Of a stretch of DNA of 64,000 nt, positions 34,721-42,558 are shown piece after piece. The DNA comes from Paralcaligenes ureilyticus. GTDB taxonomy: Bacteria; Pseudomonadota; Gammaproteobacteria; Burkholderiales; Burkholderiaceae_B. The stretch lies in NCBI RefSeq assembly GCF_004346225.1, contig NZ_SMAJ01000001.1, forward strand, positions 124,001 through 188,000, in the 5' to 3' direction. The notes under the pieces are model-generated. The model was given only the letters and a program-made list of their open reading frames with translations, ran no database searches and was not told the DNA's origin. The number at the start of each line of letters is the position of its first letter. Positions within the stretch are counted from its first letter, which is position 1. The translations under genes and the position numbers were made by a program.

Positions 34721-35898
34721 GCGCCACCCCGATTTGCGGCGATCGTTTTCAGCACCGTGGCATGACACAAGGCGCCGCAATAAGCGCCGCTTTGATTCAC
34801 CACCGGCAAAGGGCGGTGCGACATCATCAGGACATCCATTAATTCACTCAAAAGCATATCCGACGGAATCGTCGGAGAGAACAAGGGCGATGACGCACCG
34901 CTGCGGCAGCGCGCCAGCTCGTAATTATTGGGAATGAACCCCTGCACCTGTTTATGCTGGTTCAACAAAAACGCCCCCTTGTCGTCGATGTCGGCCGAAG
35001 CGGACAAGGTATCCGACAAATAGGGGTAGTCGATAATCGGGATGCCTTCGGGCTCAAGAATATCGGCAGCCGTTAAATAACGCGATGTATCGACGCCATT
35101 GAAAAAAGCGCGCACATAATCGTCGGCCGGATTATTAATGACTTCCCGCGCCGTCCCGACCTGGACCAGAACGCCGCCTTTCATCACGGCAATGCGACTG
35201 CCGATGCGAAGCGCTTCCTCCAGGTCATGCGACACAAAAATTATGGTGCGGCGCTGCTCGCGTTGCAGATCAAGCAATACGTCCTGCATCTCCCGGCGCT
35301 TTAAGGGATCGAGCGCCGAGAAAGCTTCATCCATCAGGATCAGCGACGGATTGACGGTAAACGCCCGCGCCAGGCCGACCCGCTGCTGCATTCCGCCCGA
35401 CAACTCATAAGGCCGCTTATGCGCAAACGTGGCAAGCCCGACTTGTTCCAGGACCGCCAAAGCTCTTTTTTCCCGTTCTTTCTTGGCGACACCCGAAACC
35501 TCCAGGCCGAAACTGGCGTTTTCCAGCACCGTGCGATGCGGCATCAGGGCAAACGACTGAAACACCATGCTCATGTTGCGGCGCCGCAGCTCGGTAAGCT
35601 GAACCCGGTTCATGGCCGACACATTCTGCCCATCCACAAAAACGCTTCCGGCGCTGGGCTCGACGAGACGATTGATCAGGCGAATCAGGGTCGATTTCCC
35701 CGAGCCCGACAAACCCATCAAAACAAATATTTCACCCTCTTGAACGGAGAAAGAGACATTATCAACGCCTATGATTTGCCCGGTTTCGCGAAATATATCG
35801 TCTTTGCTCTGGCCTTTATTTAATAATTCGATCGCCAGATCGGGATTGGAGCCGAAGACTTTATATAAATTCTTAACCTGGATTTTATCAACACTCAT
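34717..35898 (-). CDS. quaternary-amine ABC transporter ATP-binding protein
   Basis: 393 residues. Glycine betaine/proline-type ATPase (ProV/CbcV/ChoV): Walker A GLSGSGKST, Q-loop MVFQSFALMPHRT, signature ELSGGMQQRVGLARA, Walker B LILMDEAFSALDP and H-loop FVSHDLEEAL. The insertion NLYKVFG ... ELLNKGQSKDDIF before Walker A is typical of this branch. The C-terminal region after residue 275 carries CBS-like regulatory sequence. First gene of the pair; the candidate operators at 35981 and 36121 lie upstream. Confidence 0.92.
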   Translation of the reverse strand: MSVDKIQVKNLYKVFGSNPDLAIELLNKGQSKDDIFRETGQIIGVDNVSFSVQEGEIFVLMGLSGSGKSTLIRLINRLVEPSAGSVFVDGQNVSAMNRVQLTELRRRNMSMVFQSFALMPHRTVLENASFGLEVSGVAKKEREKRALAVLEQVGLATFAHKRPYELSGGMQQRVGLARAFTVNPSLILMDEAFSALDPLKRREMQDVLLDLQREQRRTIIFVSHDLEEALRIGSRIAVMKGGVLVQVGTAREVINNPADDYVRAFFNGVDTSRYLTAADILEPEGIPIIDYPYLSDTLSASADIDDKGAFLLNQHKQVQGFIPNNYELARCRSGASSPLFSPTIPSDMLLSELMDVLMMSHRPLPVVNQSGAYCGALCHATVLKTIAANRGGA

Positions 35899-35980
35899 AG
35901 CGGCCTCTTATACAGCAGGAAGCAGCAACAACGCCCTCCCCGTCGACTCCGCGGCACTATTGCCAAAAAACGGCAATTAA

Positions 35981-35997
35981 TTGTCTAAAAGCGACAA
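35981..35997 (-). promoter_or_regulatory. candidate operator, TTGTC-N7-GACAA dyad
   Basis: The reverse strand reads TTGTCGCTTTTAGACAA, 83 bp upstream of the ABC ATPase start; 14 of 17 positions match the site at 10699. Confidence 0.5.
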
Positions 35998-36120
35998 AAT
36001 GCTGCTTATTTCTCATAAAAAGGCTTTAAAAACCTTCAAAGGAAGGGAGTTTACGCCTCAATCGGCGTGGATTTCATAGGTGTTTGTCCTAGGAATAATT
36101 GGTCGTAAAAACTAGAGCGG

Positions 36121-36137
36121 ATGTCGTTATCAGACAA
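36121..36137 (+). promoter_or_regulatory. candidate operator, TGTC-N8-GACA dyad
   Basis: ATGTCGTTATCAGACAA lies about 200 bp upstream of fdhA and matches the 10699 site at 14 of 17 positions. It shares the divergent region with the 35981 site. Confidence 0.45.
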
Positions 36138-36185
36138 ACGAAAAACACCCAAAGCTGCCACTATTTAGCAGTCACCCGCGTCTTT

Positions 36186-36279
36186 GTAGCGGCAGCCCTT
36201 GTGGCTGCCACCTATCCAACAAACACGTAGACGCCGTCTTAACCGTCAGGGTTTTGCCACCCACAAGGGGTGGCGCTAC
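36186..36279. repeat. REP pair upstream of fdhA
   Basis: Plus GGCAGCC-type copy 36186-36209 and minus GCCACCC-type copy 36256-36279, tail to tail with a 46-bp linker. A further GCCGCTAC fragment lies at 36288. Confidence 0.9.
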
Positions 36280-36340
36280 AGGGCACCGCCGCTACAGGCC
36301 TATTTCTAACGCGTTACCAAACATTCAGGAGATGAATCAC

Positions 36341-37540
36341 ATGGCAGAGAACCGAGGGGTTGTCTATATAGGGCCCGGAAAGGTAGAAGTGCAGTCCATT
36401 CCATTTCCGAAGCTGGCCGATCCGCAAGGCCGGAAAATCGAACACGGCGTCGTGCTCAAGGTGGTCTCCACCAATATTTGCGGCTCGGACCAGCATATGG
36501 TCCGGGGCCGTACCACCGCGCCCGCCGGCTTGGTGCTGGGCCACGAAATCACCGGTGAAGTCATCGAGCTGGGCCGTGATGTCGAACGAATAAAAAAGGG
36601 CGACCTGGTTTCAGTGCCGTTTAACGTGGCTTGCGGCCGCTGCCGCTGCTGCCTGGAACAAAACACCGGCGTGTGCCTGACCGTCAACCCCGCCCGCCCC
36701 GGCGGCGCATATGGCTATGTCGACATGGGCGGCTGGATTGGCGGGCAAGCCGAATATGTCATGGTTCCCTATGCCGACTTCAATCTGTTGCGTTTTCCGG
36801 ATCGCCAGCAGGCCCTGGCCAAAATACGCGACTTGACTTGCCTGTCGGACATCTTGCCCACCGGCTACCACGGCGCCGTGATGGCGGGCGTGGGCCCTGG
36901 AACGACCGTATACGTGGCCGGCGCCGGTCCGGTCGGCCTGGCCAGCGCCGCCTCGGCGCGGCTGCTGGGCGCTGCCGTCGTCATCGTGGGCGATGTCAAT
37001 CCGGTGCGTCTGGACCATGCCAGAAAAGTGGGCTTTGAAACCGTAAACCTGTCGCTGGACACCTCCCTCGCCGACCAGATTGCGGCCATCCTGGGAACCC
37101 CCGAAGTCGATTGCGCCATTGACGCCGTCGGCTTTGAAGCGCGCGGCCACGGCCATTCCGGCTCGCAAAACGAAGCCCCTGCCACCGTACTTAACTCGCT
37201 GATGGAAGTCACTCGCGCGGCCGGCAAAATTGGCATTCCAGGCTTGTATGTGACCGATGACCCCGGCGCCTCGGACGCCGCCGCCAAACACGGTAATCTG
37301 TCAGTCCGTTTCGGCCTGGGCTGGGCTAAATCCCACAGTTTTTTCACCGGACAAACGCCTGTCATGAAATACAACCGGGCGCTGATGCAGGCAATTTTGT
37401 GGGACCGCATCAATATTGCGGAGATAGTCGGGGTGCAGGTTATTTCGCTGGATCAGGCACCCAACGGTTATTCTGAATTCGATGCGGGCGCACCCAAGAA
37501 ATTCGTCATTGACCCGCACCAGGTATTGCGAGCCGCGTAG
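36341..37540 (+). CDS. fdhA: glutathione-independent formaldehyde dehydrogenase
   Basis: 399 residues, the same length as P. putida FdhA. The zinc-dependent medium-chain dehydrogenase motifs include NICGSDQHMVRGRT and GLVLGHEITGEVIE (catalytic zinc), a structural zinc cluster CGRCRCCLEQNTGVC, and the NAD-binding YVAGAGPVGLASAASARLLGA. LTCLSDILPTGYHGA is typical of this class. It oxidises formaldehyde to formate, removing the product of GbcA and possibly DgcA. AGGAG lies 9 bp before the ATG. Placement next to the betaine transporter and candidate operators supports co-regulation. Confidence 0.93.
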   Translation: MAENRGVVYIGPGKVEVQSIPFPKLADPQGRKIEHGVVLKVVSTNICGSDQHMVRGRTTAPAGLVLGHEITGEVIELGRDVERIKKGDLVSVPFNVACGRCRCCLEQNTGVCLTVNPARPGGAYGYVDMGGWIGGQAEYVMVPYADFNLLRFPDRQQALAKIRDLTCLSDILPTGYHGAVMAGVGPGTTVYVAGAGPVGLASAASARLLGAAVVIVGDVNPVRLDHARKVGFETVNLSLDTSLADQIAAILGTPEVDCAIDAVGFEARGHGHSGSQNEAPATVLNSLMEVTRAAGKIGIPGLYVTDDPGASDAAAKHGNLSVRFGLGWAKSHSFFTGQTPVMKYNRALMQAILWDRINIAEIVGVQVISLDQAPNGYSEFDAGAPKKFVIDPHQVLRAA

Positions 37541-37563
37541 CAGGCCGTTCTAAATCAATCGCT

Positions 37564-37692
37564 GTAGCGGCAGCCCTTGTGGCTGCCATCTACGCCATAA
37601 CCTGCACCTTGTTTGGCAAAAATGGCACCCACAAGGGGTGCCGCTACAAAAACGTGTCCGCCGCTAATGTAGTGGCAGCCCCTGTAGCTGCC
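37564..37692. repeat. REP cluster: three alternating copies
   Basis: Plus 37564-37587 (GGCAGCC arms), minus 37624-37647 (GGCACCC arms) and plus 37669-37692 (GGCAGCC/AGCTGCC, degenerate). The last two are 21 bp apart head to head. Confidence 0.9.
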
Positions 37693-37736
37693 ACCGATAC
37701 AACTAAAGTGCACAGTTGATTTGGATTCTACGGAAA

Positions 37737-37895
37737 TTATTTATTGTGCTTGCGGCCGTACCGCTCATTACCCACGCCACTCATGCTGATAATGCGCTTG
37801 GCCGAGGCCTGCTTGGCCCGCTCTTCATTGATAAGCTGTTGAACACCGGACTGCAGCGGACGAAATTTGGTTGGGGTACGTGGTTTAACAAGCAT
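37737..37895 (-). CDS. small basic protein, 52 residues
   Basis: A start at 37895 with AAAAAGG five bases upstream opens a 52-codon frame. It begins MLVKPRTPTKFRPLQ, has many Lys, Arg and Gln residues (EERAKQASAKRIIS) and ends GNERYGRKHNK. No signal peptide or membrane segment is present. The codon choice and strong RBS suggest a real gene. I do not recognise the family. A 102-residue frame on the other strand (37716-38024) is less convincing. Confidence 0.5.
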   Translation of the reverse strand: MLVKPRTPTKFRPLQSGVQQLINEERAKQASAKRIISMSGVGNERYGRKHNK

Positions 37896-38168
37896 GGCTA
37901 CCTTTTTATCAAAAGAGTCTCTGTAAAATGGACACTCAAAAGCCAGCGCGCCGGCTTGGTAAACCTTGTTCGCGGCACGCGGACAATCCCTCTACCATAC
38001 ACCTATTTGCGGGCGCCTTCATGACAAGCCGATCCGATCCGGCTATCATCCTTGTGGATGCGGGATATTTGAACCACACTTGATACTGGCAAGGCCCCAT
38101 CCCGCCCCTCTGTTCGGCGCAAACCCGGTGGACACCGCAACACCGCTTTCAAGACTGGAGAAAGTACC

Positions 38169-38273
38169 ATGAGCAAGAATCACGATAGTAAAAAGGCCGA
38201 AAAAAAAGAGCCTCTTAAAACACCCAAAGAAAAAAAGGAAGCCAAGCGCGCCAAGAAGGAAGCCAAGCGCTAA
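38169..38273 (+). CDS. lysine-rich small protein, 34 residues
   Basis: A start at 38169 with GGAGAAAG upstream opens a 34-codon frame, MSKNHDSKKAEKKEP ... EAKRAKKEAKR. Nearly half the residues are Lys or Arg, with Glu and Ala in a short helical repeat (KEAKRAKKEAKR). Such proteins often bind nucleic acid, but no function is known here. It is followed by a hairpin-rich gap. Confidence 0.45.
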   Translation: MSKNHDSKKAEKKEPLKTPKEKKEAKRAKKEAKR

Positions 38274-38332
38274 AAACCCTCTAGGCACAGGCTCTTGCGC
38301 CGTGCCTGGCCGCAATTTCCCGGCCACCTATG

Positions 38333-38363
38333 CTTGGGGGCGACTATCGCAGTCGCCCCCAAG
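38333..38363. terminator. 13-bp hairpin between convergent small genes
   Basis: CTTGGGGGCGACT and AGTCGCCCCCAAG flank a 5-nt loop, between the lysine-rich gene and the MxKDx gene. There is no long T-tract on either strand, so termination is possible but unproven. Confidence 0.45.
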
Positions 38364-38389
38364 GCCTTTCCGGCAACGCAATCACTGCG

Positions 38390-38650
38390 TCATTTCTTCA
38401 TTGTGTCCTTGCCCATCTGATCTTTGCCCATCTTGTCCTTGGCCATGGAGCTCTTCTTGCCCATGGAGTCTTTAGACATCGTATCCTTGGCCATGGAGCT
38501 TTTGCCCATGCTATCGCCCTTTTTCGACATGCCGCCATGATCCATGCTGCTTTTGGACATGGAGTCTTTATGCATGCTGTCGGCCGCGAACGCGCTGACC
38601 GTGCCCAGCGCCAAACATACGGTAAAAGCAGAAGTAATGATTTTTTTCAT
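38390..38650 (-). CDS. secreted pentapeptide MxKDx repeat protein
   Basis: 86 residues. A cleavable signal peptide (MKKIITSAFTVCLALGTVSAFAA) is followed by about twelve pentapeptides of the form M-x-K-D/S-x (for example MSKDSMGKKSSMAKD). This matches the proteobacterial MxKDx repeat family (TIGR02953), small periplasmic proteins of unknown function rich in Met, Lys and Asp. A role in metal binding is often suggested but not shown. Monocistronic, with REP copies upstream. Confidence 0.85.
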   Translation of the reverse strand: MKKIITSAFTVCLALGTVSAFAADSMHKDSMSKSSMDHGGMSKKGDSMGKSSMAKDTMSKDSMGKKSSMAKDKMGKDQMGKDTMKK

Positions 38651-38697
38651 GATGAAATCCTTAATGGAAAAAAGAGTGAGTAAAACGGGTTAAACCT

Positions 38698-38766
38698 GGC
38701 ACCCACAAGGGGTGCCCCTACACGAGCTGCCGGCACGTATTCGTAGCGGCACCCCTTGTGGGTGCC
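38698..38766. repeat. REP pair, head to head
   Basis: Minus 38698-38721 (GGCACCC type) and plus 38743-38766, separated by 21 bp. This is the last REP copy before the 17.9-kb REP-free stretch. Confidence 0.9.
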
Positions 38767-38794
38767 ACCCAAACCACATCACCAACCCACCGCA

Positions 38795-39580
38795 TCAACT
38801 GCCGCCAAACCAGTTGTAACCCTGGTCCTCCCAATACCCACCGGGGAAAGTATTGGTCACGGAAATGACTTGAATATGCTTGGGATTCTTGTAGCCCAGC
38901 TTGGTGGGAACCCGCAGCTTCATGGGAAAGCCATACTTGGGCGGCAATGTCTGGCCGTCGTACGTCAAGGCCAGCAGGGTTTGCGGATGCAAGGCCGTGG
39001 CCATATCGATACTGGTGTAGTAATCGTCAGCGCATTTGAAACTGACATACCTGGCATGCGTATCGGCTCCCACGCGATGCAGGAAATCGGAAAATTTCAC
39101 ACCGCCCCAACGCCCGATCGCGCTCCAACCCTCGACGCAAATGTGGCGAGTAATCTGATCGGCCTGCGCCATGGCCCGCAACTGGTCCAGCCGCCAGACG
39201 CGCTTGTCGGCCACCAGGCCCGTCACCTCAAGCCGGTACGCGGCTTCATCCACATGGCGCACCTCGTCCTCGCCGTAATAAGCATTGAACGGGAACGGCC
39301 GGGTAATCATCGCTTCCGGATACGTCGGCGCCAGTTTCGCCGGATCAAACAGCCATCCCTGCACCGTATCGTTGAAGCGTGAAATGCGCGCCAGCGCCGT
39401 CTCTACGCTGTCGTTATCGGATAGGGAGCACCCGCTTAACAAGGCAACGCCTCCGAGAGTCAGCGTGCGCTGAAAGAACCGCCGGCGCGAGGGCTGCTCT
39501 ATACGACGACCCAGGATGGCGCGGGCTTCCTTGACGATGGCCTCGCCATCGAGGACCGGAATATTAGGGCGATTGAACAT
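38795..39580 (-). CDS. Tat-exported molybdopterin oxidoreductase (sulfite oxidase fold)
   Basis: 261 residues from the ATG at 39580, AAGG upstream (a GTG at 39589 is less likely). A Tat signal is visible at about residues 32-50 (SRRRFFQRTLTLGGVALLSG), also with a possible lipobox LLSGC. The single Cys ligand to molybdenum is in RHICVEGWSAIGRWGG near residue 144. YKNPKHIQVI and FPGGYWEDQGYNWFGGS end the protein. It resembles MsrP/YedY-type enzymes but is shorter and paired with a cytochrome b rather than MsrQ. Substrate unknown. Confidence 0.85.
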   Translation of the reverse strand: MFNRPNIPVLDGEAIVKEARAILGRRIEQPSRRRFFQRTLTLGGVALLSGCSLSDNDSVETALARISRFNDTVQGWLFDPAKLAPTYPEAMITRPFPFNAYYGEDEVRHVDEAAYRLEVTGLVADKRVWRLDQLRAMAQADQITRHICVEGWSAIGRWGGVKFSDFLHRVGADTHARYVSFKCADDYYTSIDMATALHPQTLLALTYDGQTLPPKYGFPMKLRVPTKLGYKNPKHIQVISVTNTFPGGYWEDQGYNWFGGS

Positions 39581-39599
39581 GCTGAGCACCTTATTTTCC

Positions 39600-40214
39600 C
39601 TATCGGCCGCGGATCATCGTGAGCAGGGTACGCGGCACCAGCGCCACCATCAGCACATGGACCGCCACAAAACCCACCGCCAGCGACATCGCAAAAAAAT
39701 GGACTCTCCGGGCCGTTTCATAACCTCCCAGCAACTCGCGCAGCATCGGAAACTGCACGGATTTCCACAGCACCAGGCCGGACATCACCAGCACGATCAG
39801 ATCCACCATAATCACCAGATACGCCAGGCGCTGAACGCTGTTGTAGTGCCGCGGATCCGCATGAGCCAAGCGGCCGTGAAGGGCTGCCCACATATCGGCG
39901 ACCAGCGACTTCATGGACAAGGGAAAGAATTTGCGCTGGAAACGCCGCGAGGCCAGATTGCACGCCAGGTAAATGCAACCGTTGATCGCCAGCAGCCACA
40001 TGCCGGCAAAATGCCATTGCAAAGCCCCGCCCAGCCAGCCGCCCAGAGTGATCGTGTCGGGAAACGAAAATCCAAACAAAGGCGAGGCGTTATACACGCG
40101 CCAGCCGCTGGTCACCATAATGACGACCGCGAGCGCATTGAGCCAATGCGTTACACGCAACCAGCCCGGATGCACCGGGGCAGCGCTTTGAATCGGGGCG
40201 GGACAGGTCAACAT
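39600..40214 (-). CDS. cytochrome b561-type membrane subunit
   Basis: 204 residues with four hydrophobic segments (around residues 28-45, 65-85, 127-147 and 170-195). Candidate heme ligands are in RVTHWLNAL, LQWHFAGMW, ARRVHFFAM and FVAVHVLMV. It is 19 bp upstream of the molybdopterin enzyme gene, in the same transcript, and would carry electrons between that periplasmic enzyme and the quinone pool. It runs divergently from the two-component genes, sharing a 124-bp region. Confidence 0.85.
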   Translation of the reverse strand: MLTCPAPIQSAAPVHPGWLRVTHWLNALAVVIMVTSGWRVYNASPLFGFSFPDTITLGGWLGGALQWHFAGMWLLAINGCIYLACNLASRRFQRKFFPLSMKSLVADMWAALHGRLAHADPRHYNSVQRLAYLVIMVDLIVLVMSGLVLWKSVQFPMLRELLGGYETARRVHFFAMSLAVGFVAVHVLMVALVPRTLLTMIRGR

Positions 40215-40338
40215 AAGACGCCTCTAACACATTGACTTCGACGCCTGCATTATTCCGCGCCTCTGGTCGCCAAATCCTCACGTAAAGTTAAATTAATTGT
40301 GATAATTGGAAGTGCCGAAATTGCGGATAATAGGCGCT

Positions 40339-41070
40339 ATGGATCCCAAAAAACGCATTCTGATCGTCGAAGACGATATCCCTATCGCCGAGCTGCTATG
40401 CCTGCATCTGGGCGATGAAGGCTATACGGTCGAACATGCCGCCGACGGCACCGTTGGACTGCGGCTGCTGGAAGCCGGCAACTGGGACGCGCTGGTGCTG
40501 GATTTGATGCTGCCCGGCGTAGACGGACTGGAGCTTTGCAAGCGCGCCCGGGCCATGGCCCGCTATACACCCATCATCATCACCAGCGCGCGTTCAAGCG
40601 AAATACACCGTATCCTGGGCCTGGAACTGGGGGCCGACGACTACCTGGCCAAGCCCTTCTCCATTCTGGAGCTGGTGGCACGGGTGAAAGCCTTGTTGCG
40701 GCGCACCGACGCCATGGCGCGAAATTTGCGCATCGACGCCGGCAACCTCGATCTGCATGGTTTAAGCATTGATCCCCTGTCGCGCGAAGCCCGCCTCGAC
40801 GGCCAGGCCATCGAACTGACGCCTCGCGAATTCGATCTTTTGTATTTCTTTGCGCGCCACCCAGACAAAGTATTCTCACGCATGGATCTGTTGAATCAGG
40901 TGTGGGGCTATATGCACGACGGCTACGAGCACACCGTCAACACCCATATTCACCGGCTGCGCAATAAGGTCGAAACCGATCCCGCCGACCCGCAGCGCAT
41001 CCTGACCGTATGGGGACGCGGCTACAAATTCGCCTCAACGTCGGATGCGCATGACAGGGAGGCTCCATGA
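40339..41070 (+). CDS. OmpR-family response regulator
   Basis: 243 residues from the ATG at 40339. Receiver domain: acidic pair IVEDD at residues 8-12, phospho-acceptor Asp in ALVLDLMLPG, Thr/Ser in IIITSARSS and Lys in DYLAKPFS. A winged-helix C-terminal domain follows (LTPREFDLLYFFARHPDKV, YEHTVNTHIHRLRNKVE, VWGRGYKF). It overlaps the sensor kinase by four bases. Divergent placement suggests that it controls the molybdopterin oxidoreductase operon. Confidence 0.92.
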   Translation: MDPKKRILIVEDDIPIAELLCLHLGDEGYTVEHAADGTVGLRLLEAGNWDALVLDLMLPGVDGLELCKRARAMARYTPIIITSARSSEIHRILGLELGADDYLAKPFSILELVARVKALLRRTDAMARNLRIDAGNLDLHGLSIDPLSREARLDGQAIELTPREFDLLYFFARHPDKVFSRMDLLNQVWGYMHDGYEHTVNTHIHRLRNKVETDPADPQRILTVWGRGYKFASTSDAHDREAP

Positions 41071-42533
41071 AAAACCTGACACTGTCGCAGCGCCTGTCCG
41101 CCGTGTTTGCCGTACTGCTGCTGGCCAGTTGCGGCGCGTCGGCCTGGTTGCAGGTCGCCAGCAACACCCGGCATGAACAGGAAATCGTACAGCGCATGTC
41201 GCGCGGCCTTGCCGGGCAAATCGCCGGCAGCAGCCAGCTCATGGACCGCAGTGGGCTACGACCCGCGGCGGTGCGCGAACTGTTCGCACAATTGATGGCG
41301 GTCAACCCCAGCGTCGAGGTCTACCTGCTCGACAACCAGGGCCGCATCATCGGCCACGATGCGCCCGCAGGGCACCTGAAACGCCAGCAAGTCAGCGTCC
41401 AACCCATCAAACGCCTGCTGGCCGGTGCTACCCTGCCCGTTTTTGGCGACGACCCTCGCAGCATCAACGGAACCAAGGTGTTCAGCGTGGCGCCGCTGCG
41501 CATTGGCGGCCAGGATCAGGGCTATGTCTACGTCGTGTTAATGGGTGAAACCCATGACGCCCTGGCGGCCGATGTCGCCTCCAGCGCCACCTTGCGCACT
41601 GTTCTATGGTCGATCGCGCTGGTGGCCTTGCTGGGCCTGCTGGCAGGCCTGATTGCCTTCGGCCTGATCACGCGCCCTTTGCGCCGGCTTACCGACACCG
41701 TGCGCCAATTCAACGCCAACAACGACGCAGCCGCCCTGCCTGCAGTATCCCCGACGCGCCACAAAGGCGGCGACGAAATCATCATACTCGGCCAGGCGTT
41801 CGAACAGATGGCGCAACGCATCCGCAGCCAATGGCAAGAGCTTGCCCAGCAAGACCAGCAACGGCGCGAAATGGTGGCCAATATCTCGCACGACCTGCGC
41901 ACGCCGCTGACCTCGCTGCACGGCTACCTGGAAACCCTGCTCGTCAAAGCCGATACACTGGGCGAAACCGAGCGGCGCCGCTACCTGGAGGTGGCGCTGG
42001 GGCAAAGCCGCAAAGTGGGGCGGTTGGCCCAGGAATTATTCGAACTGGCGCGTCTGGAATCGGGCCTGGTCCAGCCCGAAAACGAACAATTCTCTCTCGC
42101 CGATCTGGTTCAGGATATTTTCCAGAAATTCGAGCTGGCCGCCGAAGCCCGCCAACTACGCTTGGTGGCCGACATGCCCCGCCCCCTGCCCGCCATCAAC
42201 GCCGACCTGGGCATGATCGAGCGGGTGCTCACCAACCTGCTCGACAACGCCATCCGCCATAGCCCGCCCCACGAGGAAATCAGGGTCGGCTTGCGCTACA
42301 CTCACGGCGCAGTGCAGGTGCAAATCAGCGATAATGGTCCCGGCATCCCGGCGGAGTTACGCGGTAAATTGTTCAAGCGCTCCTCGACCCTGAGCCACGG
42401 CAATCACAATGGTGGCGGGCTGGGATTACTTATCGTGTACCGCATCCTGCAACTTCATCACAGCGAAATTCATCTGGTCGAACAGGCCAGCCACGGTACG
42501 GTATTTCGCTTCGAATTGAATGTGGCAAGCTGA
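41067..42533 (+). CDS. sensor histidine kinase
   Basis: 488 residues. An N-terminal membrane helix (residues 9-28), a periplasmic sensor region of about 140 residues, a second helix (around 172-195, LWSIALVALLGLLAGLIAFGL) and a HAMP domain are followed by the HisKA box (MVANISHDLRTPLTSLHGYL) and the HATPase_c domain (NLLDNAIRHSPP, ISDNGPGIP, NGGGLGLLIVYRI). The ligand sensed is unknown. Forms a two-component pair with the upstream regulator. Confidence 0.92.
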   Translation: MKNLTLSQRLSAVFAVLLLASCGASAWLQVASNTRHEQEIVQRMSRGLAGQIAGSSQLMDRSGLRPAAVRELFAQLMAVNPSVEVYLLDNQGRIIGHDAPAGHLKRQQVSVQPIKRLLAGATLPVFGDDPRSINGTKVFSVAPLRIGGQDQGYVYVVLMGETHDALAADVASSATLRTVLWSIALVALLGLLAGLIAFGLITRPLRRLTDTVRQFNANNDAAALPAVSPTRHKGGDEIIILGQAFEQMAQRIRSQWQELAQQDQQRREMVANISHDLRTPLTSLHGYLETLLVKADTLGETERRRYLEVALGQSRKVGRLAQELFELARLESGLVQPENEQFSLADLVQDIFQKFELAAEARQLRLVADMPRPLPAINADLGMIERVLTNLLDNAIRHSPPHEEIRVGLRYTHGAVQVQISDNGPGIPAELRGKLFKRSSTLSHGNHNGGGLGLLIVYRILQLHHSEIHLVEQASHGTVFRFELNVAS

Positions 42534-42558
42534 ATTTCCATAACAAACAGATCATCCT

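Noticed and set aside
35899-36340. Riboswitch upstream of fdhA
   Set aside because: The gap holds REP hairpins and dyads, but no conserved riboswitch core was recognised.
37716-38024. 102-residue plus-strand frame
   Set aside because: A signal-like start but no RBS and incoherent remainder; the antisense 52-residue frame with a good RBS is preferred.
1359-38766. CRISPR array
   Set aside because: Repeats are palindromic, scattered in ones to threes and alternate in orientation; there are no regular spacers or cas genes.
38795-39580. Assignment as msrP
   Set aside because: The Cys motif and Tat signal fit the fold, but the protein is shorter than MsrP and has a cytochrome b561 rather than MsrQ partner.
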